64,000 bases of DNA from Oscillospiraceae bacterium Marseille-Q3528. Its GTDB lineage: Bacteria; Bacillota; Clostridia; Lachnospirales; Lachnospiraceae. A program made the translations under genes and the position numbers. The notes below the pieces were generated by a model that made no database searches, was not told the DNA's origin, and saw only the letters and a program-made list of their open reading frames with translations. This document shows positions 51,303-60,068 of this stretch, in pieces; the first letter of the stretch is position 1; every line of letters begins with the position of its first letter. Where the stretch lies: NCBI GenBank assembly GCA_018223385.1, contig JAGTTR010000013.1:1-64000 (forward strand), written 5' to 3'.

Positions 51303-52856
51303 ATGAGTATTTTAAATGTTGAACACCTGTCCCACGGCTTCGGCGACCGTGCGATTTTCCACGACGTGTCCTTCCGCCTGCTGAAAGGAGAGCACATCGG
51401 GCTCATCGGCGCCAACGGCGAGGGCAAGTCCACCTTCATGAATATTGTCACCGGAAAACTGATGCCCGACGAGGGCAAGATCGAATGGGCGAAAAACGTC
51501 CGGGCCGGATACCTGGATCAGCACGCCGTGCTGCAGAAGGGCATGACCATCCGCGACGTGCTGAAATCCGCCTTTTCCTGGCTTTTTGAGATGGAAGAAC
51601 GGATGAACACCCTGTTTGAACAGATGGGGGAGGCCACCCCCGAGGAAATGGAGGCCATGATGGAGGAGACCGGCACGATCCAGGATCTGCTGACCATGCA
51701 CGACTTCTATATCATTGATGCCAAAATCGAGGAAATCGGCCGGGCGCTGGGCCTTGCCGACATCGGTCTGGACAAGGATGTCACCGACTTAAGCGGCGGC
51801 CAGCGTACCAAGGTGCTGCTGGGCAAGCTCCTGCTGGAAAAGCCGGACATTCTGCTGCTGGACGAGCCCACCAACTACCTGGATGAGCAGCACATCGAGT
51901 GGCTGAAACGCTACCTGAACGAGTATGAGAATGCGTTTATCCTCATTTCCCACGACATCCCGTTCCTGAACAGCGTCATCAACCTGATCTATCATATGGA
52001 AAATCAGTCCCTCACCCGCTATGTGGGCGACTACGACCATTTCCAGGAGGTTTACGCCGTGCAGAAAGCCCAGCTGGAGGCAGCTTACAAACGCCAGCAG
52101 CAGGAAATCAGCGAATTGCAGGATTTCGTTGCCCGCAACAAGGCCCGGGTATCCACCCGAAACATGGCCATGTCCCGGCAGAAAAAGCTGGATAAGATGG
52201 AAAAAATCGAGCTGGCTGCTGAGCGTCCCAAGCCGGAATTCCACTTCCAGGAAGCCCGGGCCGCCGGAAAAATCCTCTTCGAGACAAAGGATCTGGTCAT
52301 CGGCTATGACGAACCGCTGTCCCGCCCCTTAAATCTGTCCATGGAACGCGGCCAGAAGATTGCCCTTGTGGGCGCCAACGGCATCGGCAAAACCACCCTG
52401 TTAAAGAGCATCCTCGGTCTCATCCCGCCCCTGTCCGGCCAGGCGCAGCTGGGTGACTACCTGTACATCGGCTACTTCGAACAGGAAATGGCCCCGGGAA
52501 ATACCACCACCTGCATCGAAGAGCTGTGGAAGGAATTCCCCTCCTACACCCAGTACCAGATCCGCTCCGCCCTGGCAAAATGCGGTCTCACCACCAAGCA
52601 CATCGAAAGCCAGGTACGCGTCTTAAGCGGCGGCGAGCAGGCCAAGGTCCGGCTGTGCAAGCTCATCAACCGGGAAACCAACCTCCTGCTGCTGGACGAG
52701 CCCACCAATCACCTGGATGTGGACGCCAAAGACGAGCTGAAGCGGGCGCTGAAGGAATACAAGGGAAGTATCCTGCTCATCTGCCATGAACCTGAGTTCT
52801 ATCAGGATGTGGTATCTGAGGTGTGGCACTGCGAGGACTGGTCGCTGAAGATTTAA
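51303..52856 (+). CDS. ABC-F family ATP-binding protein
   Basis: A 517-residue soluble ABC-F protein with two nucleotide-binding domains and no membrane segment. Domain 1: GANGEGKST, LSGGQRTKVLLGKLL, DILLLDEPTNYLD. The linker is basic and Gln-rich (QKAQLEAAYKRQQQEISELQDFVARNKARVSTRNMA), as in ribosome-acting ABC-F factors. Domain 2: GANGIGKTT, LSGGEQAKVRLCKLI, LLLLDEPTNHLD. AAAGGGG precedes the ATG. Members bind the ribosomal E-site and rescue stalled or antibiotic-bound ribosomes. A housekeeping factor or resistance role cannot be told apart by eye. Confidence 0.92.
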   Translation: MSILNVEHLSHGFGDRAIFHDVSFRLLKGEHIGLIGANGEGKSTFMNIVTGKLMPDEGKIEWAKNVRAGYLDQHAVLQKGMTIRDVLKSAFSWLFEMEERMNTLFEQMGEATPEEMEAMMEETGTIQDLLTMHDFYIIDAKIEEIGRALGLADIGLDKDVTDLSGGQRTKVLLGKLLLEKPDILLLDEPTNYLDEQHIEWLKRYLNEYENAFILISHDIPFLNSVINLIYHMENQSLTRYVGDYDHFQEVYAVQKAQLEAAYKRQQQEISELQDFVARNKARVSTRNMAMSRQKKLDKMEKIELAAERPKPEFHFQEARAAGKILFETKDLVIGYDEPLSRPLNLSMERGQKIALVGANGIGKTTLLKSILGLIPPLSGQAQLGDYLYIGYFEQEMAPGNTTTCIEELWKEFPSYTQYQIRSALAKCGLTTKHIESQVRVLSGGEQAKVRLCKLINRETNLLLLDEPTNHLDVDAKDELKRALKEYKGSILLICHEPEFYQDVVSEVWHCEDWSLKI

Positions 52857-52873
52857 AATTTACAAAGATATTT

Positions 52874-52908
52874 TCGGCAGATTTGGCACAACAATACGAA
52901 TCTGCCGA
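52874..52908 (+). terminator. Probable hairpin terminator after the ABC-F gene
   Basis: TCGGCAGATT (52874-52883) and AATCTGCCGA (52899-52908) are perfect complements. The tail is only moderately T-rich. Confidence 0.55.
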
Positions 52909-52995
52909 GATTCTCATTGCTTTTAAAGCGTATAGATTGCCAAATCAACTAAAATCATGTATGGTATCTGTAAAAATAAACGGGAGGGATTTTCT

Positions 52996-53514
52996 ATGAA
53001 GACACTGATCGTGATCGATATGCAGAAAGATTTCATCGACGGCTCTCTAGGAACGAAAGAGGCACAGGCCATCGTCCCGAATGTTGCCGCCAAAATAAAA
53101 GAATATGAGAAAAACGGAGATGAGATCATTTTCACCCGGGACACCCATGGGGAAGATTATCTGGATACCCCGGAAGGCCGGAAGCTGCCTGTGAAGCACT
53201 GCATCAGGGGCACCGACGGCTGGCAGATCGCCGACGGCCTGATGGTAAGCGGCGCTGTCTGTATCGACAAGCCCACCTTCGGCTGGACGCATTGGAATGA
53301 ACGCCATTTCGACGAAATTGAGCTGGTGGGACTGTGCACAGATATCTGTGTTGTCTCCAACGCCCTGATCCTGAAAGCACAGTTCCCGGAAGTACCCATC
53401 ACTGTGGATGCAGCCTGCTGTGCCGGTGTCACCCCGGAAAGCCACCAGGCAGCCCTTACCACCATGAAAATGTGCCAGATTGATGTCATTCATGACCAAA
53501 CAAACGCACGCTGA
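52996..53514 (+). CDS. Isochorismatase-family cysteine hydrolase, nicotinamidase-like
   Basis: A 172-residue hydrolase. The catalytic triad Asp8 (IVIDMQKDF), Lys92 (DKPTFGW) and Cys118 (GLCTDICVVSNAL) is present. The Asp49-x-His51 (RDTHGEDY) of the nicotinamidase metal site is also present. GGGAGG precedes the ATG at 52996; an earlier ATG in frame has none. It probably converts nicotinamide to nicotinate in NAD salvage, although related amidases act on other substrates. Confidence 0.87.
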   Translation: MKTLIVIDMQKDFIDGSLGTKEAQAIVPNVAAKIKEYEKNGDEIIFTRDTHGEDYLDTPEGRKLPVKHCIRGTDGWQIADGLMVSGAVCIDKPTFGWTHWNERHFDEIELVGLCTDICVVSNALILKAQFPEVPITVDAACCAGVTPESHQAALTTMKMCQIDVIHDQTNAR

Positions 53515-53563
53515 TAGTGTTGTATTCTTCGGCCATTGCCAGTGCGTAGGCATTCGGTTGCGT

Positions 53564-54709
53564 TTAGCACCCAAACAGTTCTGCTGTCTTTTCCATCCGC
53601 TCTGCGATGGGCACACCGAAGGGACACCGCTCTTCACAGGCATGACATCCGATGCACTCGGAGGCTTTGTGCTCCAGCAGTTCATAGTGGGATCTGACCC
53701 CCGCCGGGACTTCCGGCTGCATGGTGGCCAGATCGTAGAATTTGTTGATCATGGCGATATCCAGGTTTGCCACGCAGGGCTTACAGTGGCCGCAGTAGGT
53801 ACACTCGCCCCGGTAGGAATGGAAGGGCGCGTTGGCCAGCACGGAAGCATAGTCCTTCTCTTCCGCAGAGGCGGTCTCGTATGCCAGCGCCGCATCTACC
53901 TGGGCTTTGGTGTCGTAGCCGCACTCGATGGAACAGACTGCGGGTCTGGTGAGGGCATAGTGGATGCACTGCACCGGAGACAGGCTGACGCCAAAAGGCG
54001 AACGTCTGGCATCAAAGAGGCGACCGCCGGCGAAGCCTTTCATGACGGTGATCCCAATGTCATTTTCCTCGCATAATTTGTACAGATACGCCCGCTCTTC
54101 ATCAATGCCTTTGAATTTTTCATCGAAGGTTTCTGCAAATAACGTCTCAATGTTATCACTGCCCGGCAGCATGTCGAAGGCCGGGTTGATGCTGAACAGG
54201 ATCATTTCCACATACCCGCACTGGGCCGCCTTGATGGCAACCTTGGGGTTGTGGGAGCTCATGCCGATATGACGGATGATGCCCTTTTCCTTTAATTCCA
54301 TGACGTAGTCCATGTAATCGGAGTGTTGGATCTGCTCCCACTCTTCCTCCGAATCCACGTAGTGGATCATGCCAATGTCGATATAGTCGGTCTGCAGCCG
54401 TTTCAGCAGATCCTCGAAGGTAGGGCGCACGTAGCGCATGTCCCGCGTCCGGTAATACTGCTGATCCTTCCAGGTAGCGCCGATATGGCCCTGGATGTAC
54501 CACTGTTCCCGGTTTTCCTTGATGCCCTCACCGATGATATTTCTGGATTTCGGATCTGGCATCCAGCAGTCCAGAATATTGATGCCTTTGGATGAAGCAT
54601 AGCGGATCAGCTCGACGCCCTCCGCTTCGGGATGGCGCTCCAGCCATTCCCCGCCAAAACCGATTTCACTGACCTGCAGGCCTGTTTTTCCCAATCTTCT
54701 CGTTTTCAT
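53564..54709 (-). CDS. Aldo/keto reductase with C-terminal 4Fe-4S ferredoxin motifs
   Basis: A 381-residue protein. The N-terminal 280 residues are an aldo/keto reductase barrel (MKTRRLGKTGLQVSEIGFGGEWL, QTDYIDIGMIHYVDS, IRHIGMSSHNP). The C-terminal part has CTYCGHCKPC and CIGCHACEERC, which fit two [4Fe-4S] sites or one cluster plus a Cys-rich motif. The usual DTAxxY catalytic segment reads LDCWMPDP, so the catalytic Tyr is not at the expected place, and the usual Lys region reads QGHIG. The reaction may therefore differ from classical NADPH reductases, with ferredoxin-linked electrons possible. Confidence 0.85.
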   Translation of the reverse strand: MKTRRLGKTGLQVSEIGFGGEWLERHPEAEGVELIRYASSKGINILDCWMPDPKSRNIIGEGIKENREQWYIQGHIGATWKDQQYYRTRDMRYVRPTFEDLLKRLQTDYIDIGMIHYVDSEEEWEQIQHSDYMDYVMELKEKGIIRHIGMSSHNPKVAIKAAQCGYVEMILFSINPAFDMLPGSDNIETLFAETFDEKFKGIDEERAYLYKLCEENDIGITVMKGFAGGRLFDARRSPFGVSLSPVQCIHYALTRPAVCSIECGYDTKAQVDAALAYETASAEEKDYASVLANAPFHSYRGECTYCGHCKPCVANLDIAMINKFYDLATMQPEVPAGVRSHYELLEHKASECIGCHACEERCPFGVPIAERMEKTAELFGC

Positions 54710-54792
54710 AATTTCTCCCTTTTTCTGTCCATATACAGTCCCCTTACTGCATACGGCTTTCTTATATAAAAATACGCTAAACTTATTTGCAA

Positions 54793-55650
54793 CTACTGCT
54801 TCTCGACAAACAGTACGCCCAGCGTTCCCGGGCCACAGTGGCTGGAAACCACACCCCCGGCCCTTGTGATGAGGATCTCCCGAAAAACATGCAAATCCTC
54901 CAGATACTGCCGCACACGCTCAACAATCTCGGGATCACACCCGGAGTGGGTGATAAATACCCGGTCAGGTCTGGCCGCTTTCAGGTCATTTTCCATATCC
55001 TTCGTGTAATCCATAATAACAGACGCAATTTTTCCGCGGTATTTCTTTGATGCATCCATAGTGCCGTCTTTTACTACAATTTTCGGGTGAAGCTTCAGCA
55101 CACTGCCTGCCATGGCTGCCAGGGCACTGCAGCGGCCGCCCCGGCGCAGATACACCAGCGTGTCCGTCACAAAGCTTGCCCGCACCCGGGGACGAAGTGC
55201 TTCAACGGCTTCCCGGATCTGTTCCGCAGTTTTTCCCTGCTGTGCAAGAATTGCCGCCTCCACCACCAGATGTCCAATGCCTGTGGACAGGTTCTGGGAG
55301 TCAATAACCGTCACCAGATGCTCCGCTTCCAGCTCCCTGGCTGCCAGACGCATGGCATTGCCGGAGCTTGACATAGAATCTGAAATACTGAAGCAGACAA
55401 CCTCTCTGCCGGCTTCCACAAAGGGGCGCATCAGTTCCATTGCCTCTTCCATAGACGGCGCAGAGGTCTTTGGCGTAGTGTTGTTCTCATCTGACCACCT
55501 ATAGATGTCCTCCGGCGTAATATCCACCCCATCTTTATATTCCTTCTCCCCCAGAAGTACATGAAGCGGCAAAATAGAAATATCATATCTGTCGATCAAT
55601 TCTCCGGACAAATCACATGTGCTGTCAGAAATAATTTTCACATATTCCAT
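54793..55650 (-). CDS. DegV family protein (fatty-acid-binding)
   Basis: A 285-residue soluble DegV protein. Typical features are KIISDSTCDLSGELIDRYDISILPLHVLLGEKEYKDGVDI at the N-terminus, the SAPSMEEAMELM segment, CFSISDSMSSSGNAMRLA (ligand-binding Ser) and YLRRGGRCSALAAMAGSVLKLHPKI. In Firmicutes such proteins (FakB) present fatty acids to the FakA kinase. No fakA is seen in the window. Confidence 0.93.
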   Translation of the reverse strand: MEYVKIISDSTCDLSGELIDRYDISILPLHVLLGEKEYKDGVDITPEDIYRWSDENNTTPKTSAPSMEEAMELMRPFVEAGREVVCFSISDSMSSSGNAMRLAARELEAEHLVTVIDSQNLSTGIGHLVVEAAILAQQGKTAEQIREAVEALRPRVRASFVTDTLVYLRRGGRCSALAAMAGSVLKLHPKIVVKDGTMDASKKYRGKIASVIMDYTKDMENDLKAARPDRVFITHSGCDPEIVERVRQYLEDLHVFREILITRAGGVVSSHCGPGTLGVLFVEKQ

Positions 55651-55739
55651 ATGCGTCCCAACCTTTCTTTTTCAATATTTTCCTGCGGCCAAATACAGCC
55701 ATCCTTTTTCTGCGTCATGCACAGACCGGTTAATGCCAT

Positions 55740-57068
55740 TCATCTGTCATAATTGCGATAGCTTCTGACCAGCAACGGCAATTCCGCGATCAGCATGCCG
55801 ATCCATCCGGCCAGATAGGAAAACGGCAGCGCTTCGATCTGCAGGGAAAACGCAAACACCAGAACCACAGCCGCGATCACACGACCCCCCATATTTACAA
55901 AGCTGCTGATCAGCGTTACCTTCAGATCTCCAATGCCGCGGAAATAACCCTGAATGCCGTTGGTGACGGCCGGAAGGATATACATGAAAGAAATCAGCCT
56001 GAGATAAGTTGCACCGTGTCCGCACACCTCTGCATCGCCGGAAAACAGACGCATCAGCGGATCAGCCAGCAGGAAACAGACAATAAAGATAAAAATGCCA
56101 TATACCAGCTCAATGCGGATGCCGCAGCGAAATGCTTCCTTCAGGCGCTCCTTCTTTCCGGCGCCCTTATTCTGTGCCATCAACGCCGTCATGGCATGGC
56201 CGATATTCTGCTCCGGTGTGTATGCAAAATCATCAATCCGGTTGACCACAGCAAAAGCCGCTGCGATTGCAACGCCCATAGAATTGACGATGGCCTGAAT
56301 GCCCAGCTTCCCCAGCTGTACCGTAGCCTGCTGCATGGCAGAAGCCCAACCGTAAGCAATGGTCTTGCCCAGCTGCGCTCTGTCAAACACAAGCCACTTC
56401 TTTCCCAGCTGCAGAACCGGCACCTTCTTCTGAATATAAATGACACACAGCAGGCAGGAAAGTGCCTCACTGAGTACGGTAGAAATGGCGCAGCCTTCAC
56501 TTCCCATATGCAGGTACAGTACAAAAAACAGATCCCCCACAATGTTGACCACCGCACTGGTGATCAGAAAATAGAGAGGCGACTGGCTGTCCCCCAGGGC
56601 ACGCAGCGTACTTGCAAAAAAATTATACATAAATGTAAACAGAAGCCCGGCAAAAATAATCCGCATGTAGTGCATCGTCATCTGCAAAATGGAGGCGTCC
56701 ACCTGCATCAGGAGCAGGATCGGATGCGCAAACACAATGCAAAACACGGATAAAACGACAGAAAACACCACCCCGGACAGCATGGTGGTGCTGATCTGCC
56801 GGTGCAGAAGGTCATAGTCTTTGGCACCAAATTGATTTCCCATGAGAATACTGGCTCCCATACACAGGCCATTCAAAAACAAAATAAACAGCGTCGCAAT
56901 GGGATTGCAAATCCCTACCGCCGCCAGTGCCTCCTTACCCACATAACGGCCCACAATAAGACTATCCACCGCATTGTAAGTCAGCTGAAAAATATTTCCC
57001 AGCACAAGTGGTATCGTAAACCGCACCAGCTGCGGCATAATTTTCCCTGTTGTCAGATCTCTTTCCAT
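55740..57068 (-). CDS. MATE family efflux transporter (second copy)
   Basis: A 442-residue MATE exporter with twelve predicted helices. Landmarks are MPQLVRFTIPLVLGNIFQLTYNAVDSLIVGRYVGKEALAAVG, LNGLCMGASILMGNQFGAKDYDLLHRQI, ASTLRALGDSQSPLYFLI in the first half, and GIQGYFRGIGDLKVTLISSF in the second. Only moderately similar to the MATE protein at 12.5-13.9 kb. It probably expels cationic compounds by Na+ or H+ antiport. Confidence 0.93.
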   Translation of the reverse strand: MERDLTTGKIMPQLVRFTIPLVLGNIFQLTYNAVDSLIVGRYVGKEALAAVGICNPIATLFILFLNGLCMGASILMGNQFGAKDYDLLHRQISTTMLSGVVFSVVLSVFCIVFAHPILLLMQVDASILQMTMHYMRIIFAGLLFTFMYNFFASTLRALGDSQSPLYFLITSAVVNIVGDLFFVLYLHMGSEGCAISTVLSEALSCLLCVIYIQKKVPVLQLGKKWLVFDRAQLGKTIAYGWASAMQQATVQLGKLGIQAIVNSMGVAIAAAFAVVNRIDDFAYTPEQNIGHAMTALMAQNKGAGKKERLKEAFRCGIRIELVYGIFIFIVCFLLADPLMRLFSGDAEVCGHGATYLRLISFMYILPAVTNGIQGYFRGIGDLKVTLISSFVNMGGRVIAAVVLVFAFSLQIEALPFSYLAGWIGMLIAELPLLVRSYRNYDR

Positions 57069-57094
57069 GAATACCCTTCTCTCGCAAGTAATCC

Positions 57095-57967
57095 TTACGG
57101 CTTTGGCTGATACCGCATATTGGATACATGATAAACCGTAATAAACGCTTTCGGATCTGCCTGATTGATGAATTTCATCAGTTTCTGATATTCGCTCTTA
57201 TCTACAATGGTGATGATCTCATTATGCTTTTCCAGATTGTACGCACCAATGGCCTCATATATGGTGGCACCGCTGTGCAGGTCATGAATGATAAAACGGC
57301 GCAGCTCCTCCTCTTTTTCTGTGATGATACAGACCCGTCGCTTGATATTGTTATCAAAGATAAAATGATCCAGCACGATCCCGTTAAAATATGTACCGAG
57401 AATACTCAATACCACCGTTTTCTTATCATATACCAGCGCTGCGGAAAGAGCCACGCACATGCCGGAAAGGGACATGGCCTTTCCCAACTCCATGTGCAAA
57501 TATTTGTTCATGATCTTTGCCACAATGTCCAGGCCACCGGAGGACGCATTCCGGTTAAACAAAATGCTCAGGCCCACGCTGACCACCAGAATATAGCAGA
57601 GCACATCCAGCTCCTGACTGTCTGTCATGGAACCAAAATCGGGGAATACCTTTTCAAAAAGCCCCAGGAACAACGGCAGCATGATACTTGTATACACCGT
57701 TTTCACGCCAAATTCTCTGCCGCACGTCACAAAACCGATGAGCAGCAGCACCACATTCAGGATCATCGTGATGGCCGACAGCGGCAGCGGCACAAAGTTG
57801 GACAGCACAATGCCCAGACCCGAAATGCTGCTTACCGACGTATGGCTCGGCACCAGAAAAAAATACACCGCCGCCGCAATGATCGCCACCGCGACGGTCA
57901 GAATGACGGTTTCCTTTATGATCTCTATCGCATGCAAATCCTTTTTCACGACTTCATAAACCTCCAT
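57095..57967 (-). CDS. YitT family membrane protein (DUF2179)
   Basis: About 290 residues. Five to six membrane helices (ETVILTVAVAIIAAAVYFFLV, LSAITMILNVVLLLIGFVTCG, ELDVLCYILVVSVGLSILFN with the NRNASSGGLDIVAKI motif) are followed by the C-terminal cytoplasmic domain (CIITEKEEELRRFIIHDLHSGATIYEAIGAYN, ITIVDKSEYQKLMKFINQADPKAFITV). The start is uncertain: ATG at 57967 has no ribosome site, while a GTG at 57949 has GGAGG 11 bases upstream. The function of the family is unknown. The gene follows a structured leader. Confidence 0.88.
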   Translation of the reverse strand: MEVYEVVKKDLHAIEIIKETVILTVAVAIIAAAVYFFLVPSHTSVSSISGLGIVLSNFVPLPLSAITMILNVVLLLIGFVTCGREFGVKTVYTSIMLPLFLGLFEKVFPDFGSMTDSQELDVLCYILVVSVGLSILFNRNASSGGLDIVAKIMNKYLHMELGKAMSLSGMCVALSAALVYDKKTVVLSILGTYFNGIVLDHFIFDNNIKRRVCIITEKEEELRRFIIHDLHSGATIYEAIGAYNLEKHNEIITIVDKSEYQKLMKFINQADPKAFITVYHVSNMRYQPKP

Positions 57968-58076
57968 AAAAAATGACGGGTGTCTTACCCGCCGTTTGGT
58001 GGGCCCAGGTCTTCCGGCCAGCCCAAAGATGCGATCATACGCATCTGTATTGCACGAAAATACTAGCATAAATCAA
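57968..58076 (-). promoter_or_regulatory. Promoter and structured leader of the YitT-family gene
   Basis: The minus strand shows TTGAAA, 17 bases, TAGTAT, then a leader of about 80 bases. The leader holds GATGCG/CGCATC, a G+C-rich segment with GGGC/GCCC, and GCGGGT/ACCCGT followed by TTTTTT ending at the possible ATG. The last hairpin looks like an attenuating terminator. No known riboswitch class was recognised. Confidence 0.5.
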
Positions 58077-58247
58077 TATTTTTTTCAAGTGGCGGCGGGC
58101 GCCAATCAACGGTAAATTCGCCGGCAAAATATCCTTTTATTTCTTTGCCTGTTTTTTCACAAAAAAATCATTCTATTTTTACAACCCTGTGCTATAATGG
58201 TTGGTTGTAAGACGACTCTATTTATTTTAATCATACGAGGTGGCCAG

Positions 58248-60026
58248 GTGAAGAAAAAAACCCTTGTGCCTCTTATCGTTTTTTTACTGGGCATATGCCT
58301 TGTTGGTTTCATTGTATACCAAACAGACACTCACGAAAAAGAACAGAGACACTTAACCGCACAATTAAATGTGACAACCTACGGGGAACGGATAAAGAAT
58401 GAAATTACAAATGGAATTGAAATTACGGATACTCTGAAGCAGCTCTTGATCAGTGAAAACGGCGAAATCAATCAGTTTGACACAATAGCGGAAAATATTA
58501 TATCTGATTCTATTGAAAGTATACAGCTCGCTCCGGATGGTATTGTGACAGATATTTATCCTGCGGAGGGAAATGAGGCAGGTAAGATCGATCTGCTCCA
58601 TGATACTGACCGAGGAAAAATTTCCTGCTACGCAAGAGACCATCATACAATCATTACCCAAGGTCCTTTCGAATTGAAGCAGGGCGGCAATGGAATTGCT
58701 GTCCGCAATCCGGTTTATCTGAAAGGCGACGACGGAACAGAATATTTCTGGGGTTTTACCATTGTTATCCTGCGTGTGCCTGACATTTTTTCAGATGCGC
58801 TCCGCGCACTTTCAAATTTTGGCTATGAATACAGGCTTTCAAAAACAGACACTCCCTGGCGCGATACTTATAACGTCGTTTACCAGTCAGATGGACCATT
58901 AACATATCCGGTTTCTTATTCTTTTACGATAGGAGAAGAGCACTGGCGATTCGAAGTGACTCCCAAAGGTGGATGGAGAAACAATTCATTACTCGCAACC
59001 GTCAGCGGAATATTTATTGTGATCCTTGTGCTTCTGTCCGTTCTTACCCGGGTATGGTTGGTATCAAAAGAAAATAAGAACAAGTTCCAAATACTGGCAC
59101 ACACAGATTTTCTTACCAATATTTACAACCGCTACGGATTTGATACATTTGCAGAAGAGATGATCGATAAAAATCCGAACGCACATTTTGTGGCTGCCCT
59201 CCTTGATATCGATGACTTTAAATTTATCAATGACATCTATGGACACAGATACGGAGACAAAGCATTAAAGAGCCTGGCAGATAGCATGAAAGCATTTTTC
59301 CCACCTGATACATTACTGGGAAGAAACGGCGGTGACGAATTTTGTATCCTTCTGAAAAATGATACCTTTGAAAAAGCGGAAGAACTACTGCGGCAATTTA
59401 CCAGGCTTCCAAAAACCTTTTCATATCACGGAAAAGAATATCCCTTTTCCATATCTCTTGGATATGCAGCATATCCAACATTCGCATCCAACCGATCACA
59501 GCTTATGCGCAGTGCAGATGCAGCCCTTTATGAAGTAAAACTTCATGGAAAAAATGATTGTATGGCTTACAGAGAAGGGCTTCAATCCGGTGTCCGCAAG
59601 CAGCTGGGATTCGCGCTCAAAGATATCACCGAACACCTTCCGGGTGCATTTATCATATACCGGGCGGACAAGGACGATGACGAGCTCCTTTACGCAAACC
59701 ATGAGTTCCTTCATATGACCGGATATAAAAATATAGATGAACTTTTTACACGCACAAAGAAAAGCTTCCGTAACCTGATCCGGGAAGATGAACAGCAACA
59801 GATAGAAGCCAGCATCTGGAAACAGATTGACAGCGGAAATGAAAATGACTATATTTACTTTCATCTCCGAAAAGCTGACGGGTCTTATCTTTCTGTACTT
59901 GATCATGGAAGAATTGTGGAGAGCCGGACATACGGCAGAGTGTTTTATGTACTGTTTATGGACTGGGCGGACATGCGTATTCATTACAAAGATAAATTTT
60001 CCGGATACCAAAAAAGCCTTTCCTGA
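58248..60026 (+). CDS. CHASE-GGDEF-PAS membrane signalling protein (probable diguanylate cyclase)
   Basis: A 592-residue protein; the start is GTG with GAGGTGG upstream and TATAAT at 58193-58198. An N-terminal membrane helix is followed by an extracytoplasmic CHASE-type sensor (YGERIKNEITNGIEITDTLKQLL, NPVYLKGDDGTEYFWGFTIVILRVPDIF). A second helix and a GGDEF domain follow, with intact RNGGDEFCIL and preceding HTDFLTNIYNRYGFD and LLDIDDFKFIND motifs. A C-terminal PAS-like domain comes last (LPGAFIIYRADKDDDELLYANHEFLHMTGYKN). The GGDEF sequence predicts c-di-GMP synthesis; an upstream RxxD inhibitory site was not seen. Convergent with the hybrid kinase. Confidence 0.9.
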   Translation: MKKKTLVPLIVFLLGICLVGFIVYQTDTHEKEQRHLTAQLNVTTYGERIKNEITNGIEITDTLKQLLISENGEINQFDTIAENIISDSIESIQLAPDGIVTDIYPAEGNEAGKIDLLHDTDRGKISCYARDHHTIITQGPFELKQGGNGIAVRNPVYLKGDDGTEYFWGFTIVILRVPDIFSDALRALSNFGYEYRLSKTDTPWRDTYNVVYQSDGPLTYPVSYSFTIGEEHWRFEVTPKGGWRNNSLLATVSGIFIVILVLLSVLTRVWLVSKENKNKFQILAHTDFLTNIYNRYGFDTFAEEMIDKNPNAHFVAALLDIDDFKFINDIYGHRYGDKALKSLADSMKAFFPPDTLLGRNGGDEFCILLKNDTFEKAEELLRQFTRLPKTFSYHGKEYPFSISLGYAAYPTFASNRSQLMRSADAALYEVKLHGKNDCMAYREGLQSGVRKQLGFALKDITEHLPGAFIIYRADKDDDELLYANHEFLHMTGYKNIDELFTRTKKSFRNLIREDEQQQIEASIWKQIDSGNENDYIYFHLRKADGSYLSVLDHGRIVESRTYGRVFYVLFMDWADMRIHYKDKFSGYQKSLS

Positions 60027-60068
60027 AAAGAAAAATCCTGTTCAATATGAGCAGGACTTTTCTTTTTT
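60026..60068. terminator. Bidirectional terminator between GGDEF gene and hybrid kinase gene
   Basis: AAAAGAAAAATCCTG pairs with CAGGACTTTTCTTTTTT, between convergent coding ends. It overlaps the stop codon of the first gene and the last codons of the kinase. Confidence 0.85.

Noticed and set aside
57968..58060. Guanidine (ykkC) or ZTP riboswitch in the YitT leader
   Set aside because: Short G+C-rich pieces look similar, but the conserved cores of these classes are not present and the leader is too short.
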